A stretch of 64,000 bases of DNA, taken from the NCBI GenBank assembly GCA_022749755.1, contig CM040442.1, positions 7,848,457 through 7,912,456 of the forward strand, given 5' to 3'. The notes under the pieces are model-generated. The model saw nothing but the letters and a program-made list of their open reading frames with translations. It ran no database searches and had not been told where the DNA came from. A program made the position numbers and the translations under genes. Source of the DNA: Azadirachta indica. Lineage: Eukaryota > Streptophyta > Magnoliopsida > Sapindales > Meliaceae. Below, piece by piece: positions 10,183 through 22,629 of this stretch; position 1 is the stretch's first letter; every line of letters starts with the position of its first letter.

Positions 10183-13100
10183 TTGGTATCAAAGCCACTT
10201 GTGAGGTCAAGAAATATGGCCAGCAAAGAACCTTCTCTTAGCAGCCCATCTTTCCACCAATGCACAAGTCTAATTTCAATCAAACTCAGCCCATCAAATT
10301 TTTAGTTATGGAGAGCACAAGTCCTACCCTAGTTCGTAGCCTTGGAGTCTTAGATTACGTAACAGAGAGAGCAACCAGTGGCTGAAATATTAGATGCCAA
10401 TGGGAACAAAGTTCCTAATCCAAATCTTGATACTTGGATCAACAATGATGGCCTTTTAACCTCATGGTTATTAGGAATCATGACTGAAGAAGTGCTGGGA
10501 ATGACTCTTGGAGTAGAATCTGCCTATCAAGTATGGCAATCACTTGAAGAGCAACTGCTCCCAATAACAAAAGAGAAGGAAGTTGACTTAACTAATAGGC
10601 TTTTGTCTTTGAAAAAGGGATCTCTCTCAATTGATGAGTATCTCAGAAAATTCAAAGCAATTTGTCAGAGTCTTGCAGCAGTTAAAAAGCCCATTGACGA
10701 CATTGATGAAGTATATCAACTTGCAAGAGGTCTTGGTCCTGAATACAGAGAGTTCAAGGTTGCTATGCTAGCAAAACCTCCTTATCCATCATTCAATCAG
10801 TTTGTGTTATCACTACAGGGACATGAACAAACACTTCAAAATGAAGCAGAAGAAAAGAAGCAGTCAATAAACTATGAACAGGCCTTTCTTGCTCAACGAG
10901 GCAGAGGACGAAATCATGAAGGCAGCTTCAACTCTAGAGGATGAGGCTTTGCACCAACAAATCGATCTGAAAACAATGCGGCAGATAATCAGAACCAAAA
11001 ATCAACAACCAGCAACAACAATAATCGATGGAAAAAAAATAAGAATGGACAACATTCTAAACAACAAAATGCTACCTCAAATGGTAATACCAATTGTCAG
11101 ATTTGTAACAAGGATAACCATAGTCCTATAGAGTGTTGGAACAGGTTTGATTATTCATATCAGTCTGAGGAAATTCCCCAGCACTTGCTGCAATGCAATT
11201 GAGTGATGAAGGCAGCGATCCTACTTTATACGCAGACTCGGGTTCCACTGCACATATTACAAATGATGCAGGTAATATTCCTAAAATTAAACCATATAAG
11301 GGTAATGATTCTTTATTTGTTGGTAATGAGGAAAGTCTTGAAATCACACATGTTGATGAAGGAAAAATCAAAATTGATCATGGGAGTTTAATTCTTAAAA
11401 ATATGCCATTAGTCCCTAAAATTAAAAAAAATTCGCTATCCATTGGACAACATACATCTGACAATTCTTGTTTCATTGAGTTCTCATCAAATGGTTTTGT
11501 GATTAAGGATCACTAGGGCATGATAGTAGGAAAAGGATTTTAAAAGGGAGGTCTCTATGCTCTTGAAGGCAAACCACAGCAAGCACTAACAGCAATTCAA
11601 GGAAATAAAGCACCTTTCAACATTGGGCATCAATGAATGGTACATTCACATAAAAAAATTTTAAAGCATTTGCAAGATAAAAATCTTATTGATATTTCTA
11701 GTTGCACTAAATCACATTCCATTTCTAGAAGTTGTCAAATGGGAAAAAGTTGCAAACTTCTCTTTCAATCTCTTAATAAAATTGTTGATTTTCCACTTGA
11801 AAAAGTACATTGTGATTTATTGGGACCTGCTCCTATTTCGTCTAAACAAGATTTCAAATATTATGTGATATCTATTGATGATTGCTCTTATTTTACTTAG
11901 TTGTATCCTTTAAGAAATAAATTTGATTTTCTTAATTGTTTCCTTAGATTTCAAAAGCTTTCAGAGAACCAACTTGACAGAAAAATCAAAATTTTTCAAA
12001 GCGATGGAGGAGGGGAGTTTCAATAAAGAGATTTCAAAAATCATTTGAACTAGTGTGGTATCTTGCAACAATTGCCTTGTCGTCATACACCAGAACAGAA
12101 TGGCGTGGCTGAAAGAAAACACAGACATCTCATGGACATTGGCTTCACATTATTGTTTTAGGCAAATTTACCTCTAAACTTGTGGATTGATGCTTTTATG
12201 ATAGCAACACACTTGATCAATCGAATAACTTCTTCTATTTTAAAGATGGAAATGCCACACTACAAGTTGTACAAAAAGCAACTAGATTACAACTCTTATA
12301 GAATTTTCAGATGTAGATATTTTCCTTATCTACGAAAGTATGGTAAGAATAAATTTTCAAAAGAACAAATCCATGTGTCTTTATTGGATATAGTCCAATT
12401 CATAAGGGATATTAATGTCTTGATCCAAAAATTTAAAGGGTCTATACATCTCGGCATGTAGTGTTTGATGAATTATTTTTTCCTTTCGTGATGATGCTAA
12501 CAAAGATGTTTTGCAGAGACCTATACTTGAGTTGTTATGTTTTCCTGACACAGAAACTTGGGAAAAAATCAAGAACAAAAACAACGATGCAAAGGAACAT
12601 TGTCCTTCAGTTCACCTGTGCCTTGCATCTTGCTGCGAAATTCCAAAAAAACACAAATACATCAGTTGCCACCACTTCCTTTATTCCAAATTTTCTAATA
12701 GAACCACAAAGGAATAGCCTATCACAACACCTCCTACCTTTTCGTCACCTTAATAGTGAATTATCAGAGTCATCCGCAAACAATTTGGATGAAGAAGAAG
12801 GAAGCCAACAAGCCAATAATAATGCAGATTCTCAATAACACTTTAATGTCCATGATCCAAAAGGCATAAGTGACAAATTATTCATTGACTTGGTGATTCC
12901 AAACGATGGTTTACCCACTTCAACAGTAGAGCCAGCCTAAAATCAGCAAAAAATAATCACTAGACATAAGCTGAAGCAGAATCCTGAGTTAGCAGACTAA
13001 ATGGCATTGACTGCAAACTTAGAGCCAAAAAGATACAAAACAGCCCCAAAATACCCTATTGGCTCAATGCAATGAAAGAAGAAATTCAGGCTTTGAATGA

Positions 13101-14612
13101 AAACCAAACTTAGACACTAGTTCCCCGACCAAAAGGTGTCAATATCAGTGGCTTAAAATGGGTTTTTCGAACCACATACAACAAATGTGGATTGATAGAC
13201 AAATACAGAGCACGTTTGGAGGTACAAGAATTCTCTCAAGTTCAACAGTTAGATTTTGGAGAAACTTTTAATGCAGTTATAAAGCCAACAACAATAAGAA
13301 TGGTGCTTGCTATTGCTGTGTCTTCTAAATGGACCATGAGACAGCTATATGTCAAGAATGCATTCTTGCATGGCTTTCTTAAAGAAACTGTCTATATGGA
13401 ACAACCACCTGGCTCCCAAAATGTTTAAAAATCATACCATGATTGCAAGTTAAATCGTTCCTTATATGGTCTTATACGGTCTTAAATAGTTCCTTATATG
13501 GTTTGACCATCTTTCCCAATTTCTTCTTCATCTTGGTTTTATTTGTAGCAAAGCAGATTCATCTCTTTTTATTTTTTTAAATTAAAAGACTCATTATTCT
13601 AATATTGGTGTATGTAGATGATGTGGTTGTAACAGGCAATAATGGGGTGTTCATTGAATATTTGATTTATAAACAGGGTGTTCATTGAATATTTGATTTA
13701 TAAACTCATCAAGGTGTTTGCACTTAAGGATCTTGGCAAGCTACATTACTTTCTTGGTTTAGAAATAAAGTACTTTTCTGGTGGCATTTTCCTCTCTCAA
13801 ACAAAATATATGAAGGACCTATTACGTCGTGCAAGAATGTTAGATTGCTCCCATTTGCAACTCCAATGGCAATCAAACAACAATCCACCTCAAAAGACAA
13901 TACTTTTACCGATCCCACTGAATATCAACAATTAGTTGGAGCTCTTCAATACTTAACTTTTACCAGACCTGACATTGTTCATGCAGTGAATAAAGTTTGT
14001 CAACGCTTTCAAAATCCTACAGAAGGAGACTTGCGTGCTGTCAAACGAATAATCCGATATTTAAAAGGAACAATGGACCATGGAATACGCTTTTTCTGTC
14101 AAAGCACTCTTAACACTTAGTGGTTTTTGTGATGCAGATTGGGAAGCTGTCAAGAAACTAGAAGAAATACAACCGAGTATTGTATATACTCAGGTGCAAA
14201 TTATATTTCGTGGTCTTCTAAAAAGCAACCTACTGTTTCAAGATCAAGTTCTGAAGCTGAGTACAGATCTCTAGCTTCCACTACTATCAAAATCTACGAG
14301 ACACCGGGATATATCTTCATCAACCACCACGGCTTTTTTCTGACAATCTAACTGCATTACATATGACAGCCAATCCTGTTTTTCACACTCGATCTAAACA
14401 TATAGAGATAGACTATCATTTTGTAAGGGAAAAGGTGGCTGTCGGTGCCTTTACCACAAGATTCCTACCATCTACAATGCAAACAGTTGATGTTTTTACT
14501 AAAACGCTTTCCAAGCAATCATTTCTCACATTCAAGTCCAAGCTGGGAGTTCATTCCCTTCCATCCACCAGCTTGAGGAGGAATAATAAGGAAGTAAATG
14601 CAGACGGCAGAA

Positions 14613-14873
14613 TGCACAATTAGGAAGATTTATGGAGAAAAACCTTGCAGAATGCGGGGCACTATCAAAGGGTCTGTCTAGCACAAGATTGTTGCTATGA
14701 TTTATTATATTTTTCATATCAACTCCCATGATTTTGGATAGTACCGATTAGCCCTTTTTAATCGGCTATTTTTTAGGAGTTTTTCTTCTTGATCTCACAA
14801 GAAGTCTGTATATAAATTAAGTTTTTGTCTTCAATAAAACAAAGCATCAATTTTTGCTGATACTTCCTCTTCA
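14613..14873 (+). repeat. 3' LTR of copia-1
   Basis: Second copy of the LTR, ending CTCTTCA before AT-rich host sequence. It carries a slightly longer spacer after CACTATCAAAG than the 5' copy. The many differences between the two LTRs mean the insertion is old. Confidence 0.75.
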
Positions 14874-16160
14874 ATAATAAAGGACAAGCAAACTAAAGAA
14901 ACAAAAAGACTGTGTGAGAGTGAGAGAGATGTTTCCGTTTGTGTGGGAACGATATTAATGTACGAAGAAAAGAAATGGAAGACGGTGAAATCAACTGATT
15001 ATTGTGAAATCTTCTTTATATATAGCACCACCAGAATGACTTGCTTTTTTTTTTTTTTTGGGAAATTCGGCTTTGACCAGTATTTAAAAAATTATTTATT
15101 TTTAACCAGACTTATAATAATCAGACTAAAATGCTCCACTTCCAATTTTATGACAAATTTGAAAGTCACTTTTTCTTTTTTAATTTTCTAGTGTATAAAA
15201 ATTTAGGAATAGACAAAAAATTGTCAACATATGTAATGGGGAAAATGAAGAGTACCATAATTAAAAGAATCAGCCTCTGAACTGAGAGTGAGTCCTTTTT
15301 CCATTTTTGTCTTTGGGTCATATCTCCTACTTTCTAATAATATCTGATCGAGCACTACCAGCAATTTTAAAATAAAAAAGAGTTAATTCAATAATATTCA
15401 TACCACACAAATATTTTTAAAATTATGATTAATTATTAACCACCTTAAAAATGATTAAAATAAATCTTTTCATTCAAATTAATAAAAACTAATTAATTTT
15501 TTTCTCCTTTTATATGTAAATATATATTTTTACGCAAGTTTAAAAAATTTTGAAATATTGTTCATGACTACATGTTGGCCACGAAATTATTAGAGGTCAC
15601 ACCACTCTAATAGCAATTATATATTTTGATTATTTTTATTTGAAATAAAATAGTTGGATGATAAATAAGATTGAACATGGGTAATTGAAAAATAAAGAAA
15701 TATTTTTAATATTTATATATGAAGAAAAATTTTAATTGACCAGACCTATGTTTAAAGTTCGTTGAAGGACCAATTGACTTTGTAATAACAACACATTGTA
15801 TTAGCAAATAAAAACTCTTTTAAATCCACAGTCAAATGGAAAAAGGAAATATAAGACCATAAGATTTGTTCTACTTGGACTGATTAAGTTTAAAGATTTC
15901 AAAAATATCTATTAAAGTCTCAATTTATTAAATAGTGACAATTATACCCTTATATAATAATAACTATTTAACTAAAATAATTATGAAACTTTTAAAATTT
16001 GATAAGATATAATATATCTAAAATACATTTAAAAAACGAAGCATTTTTCACTTAGAAACAAATTAATAAAAGAAGAACAAGTATATTTAACTTAGAAATC
16101 AGTTAATTAATGCTGATTATTGGTTCGGTTGAAGATGATCATATTTTAAGTTATTAATTT
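14874..16160. repeat. Inverted duplicate of the 33.4-35.0 kb segment
   Basis: No gene was seen. From ~15280 to ~15830 the sequence is the reverse complement, with moderate divergence, of ~34377-34970; shared landmarks include GAGTGGTGTGACC (inverted here) and a CGTGGTCATT-like phrase. 15834-16030 matches one end and interior of the MITE at 33709-34368 in shortened form. 16080-16160 matches ~33350-33430. This extends the inverted duplication of the ankyrin A and D units far into their 5' flanks. Confidence 0.65.
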
Positions 16161-17230
16161 TGATAAGAGAATATTATAGATGACAATAGGGCCTGGCCTT
16201 CCCAGTTATGTGACATGAAATAAAATTTTTCGACAACTATATATATCTTTTTATTTAGGTCCCGCTTGATCCCACTGTTCTGAATCTAAAGATGCAAATT
16301 AGCAATATTTTGGTTCAACACAGATTAGATTATCATTTAATTAATAAAGTTGAAGTAATTAAAATAACCCATGCATACATAAAAAAAAAAAAGAGGAAAT
16401 CAATTAGATATATATATATTCAAAATAATCTCCAAGCACAAAGCTTAGAGCAATAATATCAACGAAGAAAAGATACAAATCAAAAGGGATGCCCAGGAGG
16501 CCTTACAAAAATCATGTAATACATATATGGAAAAGAAAACTGCAACATGATCCCAGTTTGTGAGACCTGACATAACAAAAGAAAAAATAAAGCAGAGTAG
16601 TATCTCAAGTCTAGCAGTCCAGACTTGCATTACCCAGCAGCAGCATGTCACGTGCTAGAAACTGAGGCGAAAATTCCTGCACATGCGGCACTTGAACAAG
16701 TTTCAATTCACTGCCCAAATAAGCCCTTGAACACTCAAGATTACTTTGTGTGTGTGTAGCGTGAGTGGAGAAGCAAAGCAATAGCAAAGAAGAGAAATTG
16801 CAGTGAAAACAGTAGAGAGAAAGGAAACACACATTCTGCCTTTGTTTGGAAATGGAAATGGTTGGCTTTTTACATTTCACTACACTTGCATTTATATACA
16901 TAGAATCAATGAATGAGATTTGGCCCTCACTATACAAATGGATGGTGGAAATTACATTACACCTAAAAATCTCACTTACCACCACTAAATATAAAATGGG
17001 CCAATTGGATCAAACACAAGAGTGGGGTGTATTTACAAATATGGCCACATTAGGCCTAACATAAACATAAACTATTTGGGACAAATCCAAGCATAAATGG
17101 CCTGCATGCTTGCTGGTCTAAGCTATCCAATATCCTCATGGACTGCCTCAAATCAACCATCAAGCCTCCAACACTCTAAGTTCACCCTCACAAGCTTGCT
17201 GGCTCACGGCGCACTGTTCATCCGAGGCAC
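16161..17230. other. Unassigned region, possible short LTR-type element
   Basis: No convincing coding frame. On the minus strand ~17060-16620 has LTR-like features: a TATATAAATGCAAG box near 16900, then a C/T-rich leader ending in a less AT-rich stretch. It could be a solo LTR or non-autonomous retroelement, but no second copy is visible here, and the ORFs at 16445-16985 and 16846-17315 look like chance frames. Confidence 0.3.
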
Positions 17231-17948
17231 TGATCATCCGCGAACCGTTTTGCTTGGACGCTCGTGCGTCGGAAGGTGTCGCTTGCGTGCCCGTGTGCTG
17301 GAGGTTGTACGCTGAGGTGCTGCTACATCTTCGGCGATTTCGCTTGCGTTTCGGTGGCCCGTGACAAGCAGCAACTCACGGAAGCAAACCAACAAGCCAA
17401 CAAGAAGAATCCAGCAACAACAATAAACTTCCAAAAACTTGTAATCAGTTTGCCAAACATATATAAACCTGCAATGCAGTAAACCATCCAACAGCAGCAA
17501 CCAGCAAACTTCCAAATAAGGCAGCATCAGCATGCCAAACAACAAGAAGCATAACCCAACCACCACGGCAAAATGCTTGCAGCAGGACGGCATGAAGGGA
17601 GCAGCAGAAACAGCTACCACCACGAACAGCAAGTCAATCGAAAGCACCAAAGCAAACAAGGAGAGCCCAACTAGCAGCACAATCCAGCCAAAAACCAAAC
17701 AACAAAGCAATAAACACATCCAAAGCACAGGAATTCATGCCAGACAGGCAAGAAAATGTATCTATCCTGCATAACATCAGATCAGGAAAATCTATAACTG
17801 GGAAAACCACCTGCATCTTTTGAAATTAAACCATGAACCCAATCAGTAACTAAGAACCAAATTAGCCAGTTTATCTGCTAAACTATTATTCCTAGTGCAG
17901 GTACGAGTGTAACCAAAATTAATTCTCGAGATATCATGCCTGCAGTTG
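17230..17948 (-). mobile_element. LINE fragment: RNase H C-terminus plus 3' region
   Basis: Minus-strand translation of 17948-17830 gives RLLNCRHDISRINFGYTRTC followed by TRNNSLADKLANLVLSY and a stop. This is the end of the RVT_3-type RNase H of plant L1-like retrotransposons, whose hallmark is an aromatic-rich strand and then an N.AD.LAN helix. Downstream (17820-17230) is a TGCTG-rich stretch much like the tail of the LINE fragment at 28773-29470. The 164-codon Leu/Cys-rich ORF in this tail is probably not a protein. The 3' limit is uncertain. Confidence 0.55.
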
Positions 17949-17974
17949 AGCAAACGAAAACATAACAAAAATAA

Positions 17975-18046
17975 CGCCGTTGCCGGGGATCGAACCCGGG
18001 TCGTCCGCGTGACAGGCGGAAATACTTACCACTATACTACAACGAC
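17975..18046 (-). tRNA. tRNA-Asp (GTC)
   Basis: The reverse complement folds as a 72-nt tRNA. The acceptor stem pairs GTCGTTG with CAACGGC and is followed by discriminator G. The A-box region reads TAGTATAGTGGTAAGTA, the anticodon loop reads CTGTCAC with anticodon GTC, and the B box GGTTCGATCCC is intact. No intron and no encoded CCA, as expected for a nuclear gene. Confidence 0.95.
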
Positions 18047-18264
18047 CTGGATGTCAATGATACATAACATTAATAATATCAATTACAAACCCAGTGAATG
18101 AATAAGCATTAACGGGGAACAAATATGTGCACGTTTACAATTACAGATTAATTCCCGATCATTAATTAAGTAATTGAAATATTTGTTTCCTGGACAACTC
18201 ATTGACCTTCCTCCCTTAGCGTCAGCTCTAATCAATTGAGGGTTTTTTCAACCTTTCTTCTCTC

Positions 18265-18380
18265 TTTTCATCTACTTTGATAATCCATTGATGACCTCCT
18301 CCCACGTCTTCCTTCGTAGGATTTATTGAACTTCTCCTCCCTTCTCTCATGCAGGCTGCCCCAATAATCTTGATCCCAAT
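18265..18380 (-). pseudogene. MVKIKII-family relic, C-terminus only
   Basis: Minus-strand sequence matches the end of the family ORF: an ATTGGGGCAGCC segment (compare the DYW..RH..RRE block), then GAGAAGTT, the YEGRR coding phrase and the terminal SMDYQSR phrase with changes. No N-terminus, promoter or repeat region accompanies it. Its 3' flank (~18060-18260) resembles sequence beside the copy at 44150, so this is a fragment of a wider duplicated unit. Confidence 0.6.
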
Positions 18381-20180
18381 ACCCAAATTTATAAATTAAT
18401 GGTTCCTGCTCAAGCAGTAAACTAGCTTAATATAAGGTTTGAAATCGATTTGTCTGTTAAATAAATTGATTTTCTATGGAACTAGCTAATTAATTAATTT
18501 GATGTAATTAACATAATCCATGCGTAGGATAAAGAATAGGAAATCAATTATATAAGACATTTGGCTAGCAAAATCTATTACAAAATAATGAATGAATGAA
18601 TATGAATATAAATATGTACCTTTATATATTAATTTTTATTACATAATTATGCTTAAATTATTTATTACTATATAAAATACTTAATCTTATTTAGTGAGTT
18701 TTAAGTATTTATTTTTTTTAAATATTTTAGTATGATTTTATAGGTGTTGGTGTGTTTTAACATGAAATGTATAAAATTGGAGTATAAAAACACATTCGCT
18801 AGCTATCCGTAAAAATTACAAAGTCTTGTTCTAGGGATTAAAATGTAAGTCAATGAAAACTTAAATGCAGAAGCATCAAATTAGAAATCAAAATATAAAA
18901 TAATCAAAAGAATAGAGACCTAAATCAAATTAGGTGCACAATTTTCATGTTCTGGCAGAATAAATGGGGGGCGGCCGCGCCAAAATGCGGCGCGCCCGTT
19001 GGTGACCTATCTCATATTTTAACCTATTTTTAGCTCTTAAATTAAAATAATTAAATAGATAAATTAAGAAAATTTTTAGATTTTTATATTTTTTAATCAC
19101 GAACCACCATGGCCAATTTTAGAGAGAGAATAAGGTTGTTAGAGAGACAGGATAGAAAATCAACAAGAAAAAGAGGATTCTATTAAGAGATTAGGAGATT
19201 TTCATCAAACCTTAGGAATTTAAGTTCTCCTCGTCTGATTTCTTTTCTCCCATTTTAATTTTATATTGAATTAAATAATTTGTGTTAATTAAAAATATGT
19301 GTTTAATTATTAAATTTTTTATAATTAATTTTGAACTCTATTTTATATGTAGTTAATTAGATTTATTTTTTGATGTAATGATTTAATTTTTTGAAAGCAT
19401 TTTTTTCTGATTTTGTGTATAATTCAATATATACTATTGAGTATTTATCATTGTGTTTAATGCTTTTAAAATATCTGAATAATATTTAAATAAATTGAGA
19501 GGTAATTATCAATTTATACCGTGTAATAAATATTATAAATTACATATTAAGCAGAAATGTACTAATATGATTTACATATTTGATTCGAAATTATTATTAA
19601 TTGTAATACACTCTCACTTAATCAAATTTACATAAAAATATAGTAAATTTTTATTAAAAGAAATTGTTAATATTTGCTTGTAATAAGATTGGCCTTTTCC
19701 GAAGATATTTGAAGAATTATTTTTATTTTTTAATTAAAATGTTGGCTGAAATAACTGGGTTAAAATATTTTAAACATTGATTTACAAAATAAACTTCTTT
19801 CCTTAAATAAACTAGTGGCTACTATTTTTTCCTTTAATATATTATTTAAATACTACATATAGCACATACCGATCCGACAATTTCTGTTATAATAGAAATT
19901 TTGGGGTGAAAATTTACGTACTTGAAAAATTAAAAATATCTTTCATAGAAAATTAAGAAACGAATGACAATGTTATAACAGTTTTTTTATATTTAAATTA
20001 TTATTGATCTTAAATTCTTTGTGAAATAAATTGGTACAGCATACAGAATAATAATACCGATCGAGTAAAATCTACAAAAGAAAATGCCAATATGTATATA
20101 TGTTCGTGTACATCTAACGCACACAGATAGATATATTGTTAATTTGTTTCCTACGGATAAAAGACGTCAATTCGAATGGT
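18381..20180. other. AT-rich intergenic DNA with a GC-rich hairpin
   Basis: 18420-18640 resembles 43700-43930, duplicated flank of the MVKIKII units. At 18967-18998 a short GC-rich hairpin interrupts the AT-rich DNA. Otherwise I see only A/T-rich sequence and no credible ORF. Confidence 0.5.
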
Positions 20181-20399
20181 TCATGAGAGCAGGAACTTCA
20201 TACAAGCTTTCAAAGAAGAAAAGCCATCCTTCTTTGCGTTCTCTTTCGCAATCATCAGCCACTTCTTCGTTCTCTGTGTAATGGTATCTATTGCTTTTTC
20301 CTTGTCGAACGGGTAGCTTCTCAGAAATATCCGCCTGTTTCTAAAACGCTTAATGCATTCACATCGTACGTAGACCAAAGAAGGAAGTCCTTCACGCAT
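20181..20399 (-). CDS. Small basic protein, unrecognised
   Basis: A 72-codon ORF with a true ATG at 20399, encoding MREGLPSLVYVRCECIKRF, an Arg-rich middle (RNRRIFLRSYPF) and an end reading SSLKACMKFLLS. The composition is less AT-driven than the surrounding spacers, which favours a real or recently real exon. I do not recognise the family. No intron, TATA box or paralog was seen in the window. It may be a small plant-specific gene or a chance ORF. Confidence 0.35.
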   Translation of the reverse strand: MREGLPSLVYVRCECIKRFRNRRIFLRSYPFDKEKAIDTITQRTKKWLMIAKENAKKDGFSSLKACMKFLLS

Positions 20400-22008
20400 T
20401 TAATGAATATAGATACTTGAGAATTGAAAAAATTAAAAAAAAAAAAAGGAATCACTTTTGATATATAAGAAAGTATAACTATATATAATTTGTCCACTAA
20501 TTACTATTTGTAAATATTGACTTAATCTAATAATAATTTGAAATACCAAAACTAAATAGACTGCGTTTTTGGGTTACTGAAGTTTTTTGTTCCCCTGTGT
20601 AGGAGAAAAGATGAAAAGCCATCAATCTCGGAGTTTGCATCAATTATTTTTACAATTTTTTTCAGCTTTCTAATTATGTACCTTATATATATGTATAGCA
20701 TGAATAATTAAAGAGGAATCAATAAATAATTTTCTAAACTCTTTTTGAAATTCAATAAATCCCTTCTTTATTTGTTAATTTTTACATCGGGATTATCCAT
20801 TAATTAATTCTTAAAACCATGTATTGTGATAATAGTAAATGATTAGCTCATAATGTTGCTTCCTATACAACAAGGAAAGCTCCAATTTCTTCTAAAATTA
20901 ATAAAACATTATATTGATTTGAGTCAAACTTAGACTTAGCTTTAACATTACAGCTTATAATTTATACTCTAAAAAGTAATTTGATCCACTTGTGATTTTT
21001 ATATATCACTCGTACAAAATGATGTACCTTCTGCTTTTGACTTGGGCAAGCATAATATAAATGAATTAAAATGTTTGATTTACTCTTTGTAGGTATATTA
21101 TTTAAATGCCATTTGCTTAATAGGTATTTAGCTAATCAAGTAATTAACTCGTGTTTTGGAACCATTTGTTTTACAAGATTTCACAAAGCTAATTTTGCCA
21201 CACCGTGGCATTTGTTTCCGGATTCAATTTGGTTATAGATTACTCTTGCAGAGCTTTACAACTCAAATCAACTCAAAGTTTATAATCTAATCAAGATTTG
21301 ACAAAGAAAAATAGAAAAAAGAATTACAAATATACTATCAAAATTTTATCTTTATCTTTTTAAGAGTATAAAGTGTTGTGATTTTGAAACTATAACTGCT
21401 GTGAAATAAAAGTAATATCTATAAAATAAAAGGTAGTGGATATATAGTAAACGCTGAAACACTATATAATAATAATTATTTAAGAAAAATAATTATTGAA
21501 CTTGTGAATTTGATAAAATACAATATATTTATTTAAAATACATGGATGAAATAAATAATACTATAATTTATAGCACATTGATAATAAAATATTTAGTAAT
21601 ATTACAAAATATTATAATATATTTTATTTATATTCATCTACAAAAAAATATATTTTATTTAGGTTAAAATATAATCGTTAATATTGTTATATAAATATGT
21701 TGTAAAATGAACATTTTTTTAGCTAATAACTATTATAAATTGTCATTTTTAATAAATTAAAAACTTTAATAAATATCTTTAAAACTATTGAACTAATTAA
21801 TTTAATAAATTAGATTAGACTTATAATTCTTTTTCTCTTTTACCTATGTTAAAAATAACTGTTACTAATATAAATTAACTATTATTACTCATTATTGATT
21901 CTGCGAATTAATTAATTACAAAACGGTTACCAATATAAATTAAAGAAAAGACCCGTATCCATGCCATAAGTCTTGACAATAGATTATGACATTCAATTAA
22001 TAAATATA
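20400..22008. other. AT-rich spacer with a possible degraded MITE
   Basis: No gene was seen. ~21310-21845 has weak inverted ends around an AGAAAAA.GAATTA phrase, and its interior resembles 15950-16020 (the TATAATAATAACTATTTAA phrase), so it may be a decayed relative of the MITE at 33709-34368. From ~21945 the sequence is homologous to ~30417 and ~36250 (the CATATCCATG...AAGTCTTGCCAATAG phrases), the start of the repeated upstream module of the ankyrin duplicons. Confidence 0.45.
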
Positions 22009-22620
22009 TAGTAAAGAACAATTGGATCCTCAATTTTAAAAATAAGTGTCAACCACACTCTCAAATTGAAAATAAATGTTAATGAAAAGCCTTGTATTAC
22101 ATTTTTCGTCACTGTTCATTATTCACCCCTATAAAATGATCTAAATGCCACTGTTCACCTCTACAAATAAATTTTTACTTTATTTTTATTATAATTAAAT
22201 TTATTTTTAAATATTATATATTAGTGACAATTTTCAAAATTAATATATTAGATATTATACTAACAAATATTTCATAACAAATTCAACAATATAACGTCTA
22301 ACAAATTTAATTCACCAATTGACACTAAAATATAATATTTAAAAATAAAGTTAATTATAATAATAAGTTTAATTTTTAATTCTAATTTAAATTTTCAATT
22401 TGTAGAATAATTTAATTATTTTTATTTTTGTTGAATTTTTTTCTATATATTTTTTTATATTTTATAATTAATTTTTGAAAAAATATGAATTTCAATTATT
22501 TATGTAAATTTATTTATCAATAATTTATGTCATTTTACAGCAGTGAACAGTAACAAATTTAATAAAAAGGGCTTCATTCACACTAACTTTTAAATTTGGA
22601 GGTCCAATTATCTTTTGCCC
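22009..22620. mobile_element. MITE with perfect 9-bp target repeat (MITE-3)
   Basis: A 612-bp AT-rich element with related inverted ends: TAGTAAAGAACAATTGGATC on the left and GGGCAAAAGATAATTGGACC on the right (complemented). It is flanked by ATAAATATA at 22000-22008 and 22621-22629. Two paralogous sites, ~30480-30510 and ~36305-36335, keep the flanks joined without the element. No coding capacity. Target repeat length suggests Mutator-like origin. Confidence 0.8.
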
Positions 22621-22629
22621 ATAAATATA

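Larger units (their letters stand above)
9927..14873 (+). mobile_element. Decayed full-length Ty1/copia element (copia-1)
   Basis: Both LTRs and all protein domains are present in the order gag, protease, integrase, RT, RNase H, but broken by stops and shifts. A tRNA-iMet-type primer site, TGGTATCAAAGCC, starts at 10184. Gag begins at an ATG near 10216, is interrupted by TAG codons, and runs as a UBN2-type frame to 10944. A CX2CX4HX4C zinc knuckle lies near 11095-11150. The protease motif YADSGSTAHI starts near 11229. Integrase pieces lie at 11637-12160, RT at 13100-13840 with YVDD near 13610, and RNase H at 14080-14560. A ~30-bp tandem duplication is at ~13645-13705. No exact 5-bp target repeat could be assigned. 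It cannot be autonomous as it stands. Confidence 0.9.

Noticed and set aside
9927..14873. A 5-bp target site duplication for copia-1
   Set aside because: Candidate flanks (GTAAA and ATAAT) do not match, and the LTR outer ends are uncertain, so no target repeat is claimed.
16445..16985. Overlapping Cys/Leu-rich minus-strand ORFs
   Set aside because: No recognisable domain and non-ATG-like structure; the region looks more like an LTR or leader than coding DNA.
17234..17728. 164-codon Leu/Cys-rich ORF, membrane-protein-like
   Set aside because: It lies in the TGCTG-rich tail after a LINE RNase H end, and a similar hydrophobic frame occurs in the tail of the LINE fragment at 28773-29470. No ankyrin or transporter motif is visible.
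20084..20281. Plus-strand 65-codon ORF
   Set aside because: Overlaps the minus-strand 72-codon ORF at 20181-20399, which has the more protein-like composition.
21310..21845. A fifth MITE related to MITE-4
   Set aside because: Inverted ends are weak and no target repeat could be found in this A/T-rich stretch; mentioned only as possible.
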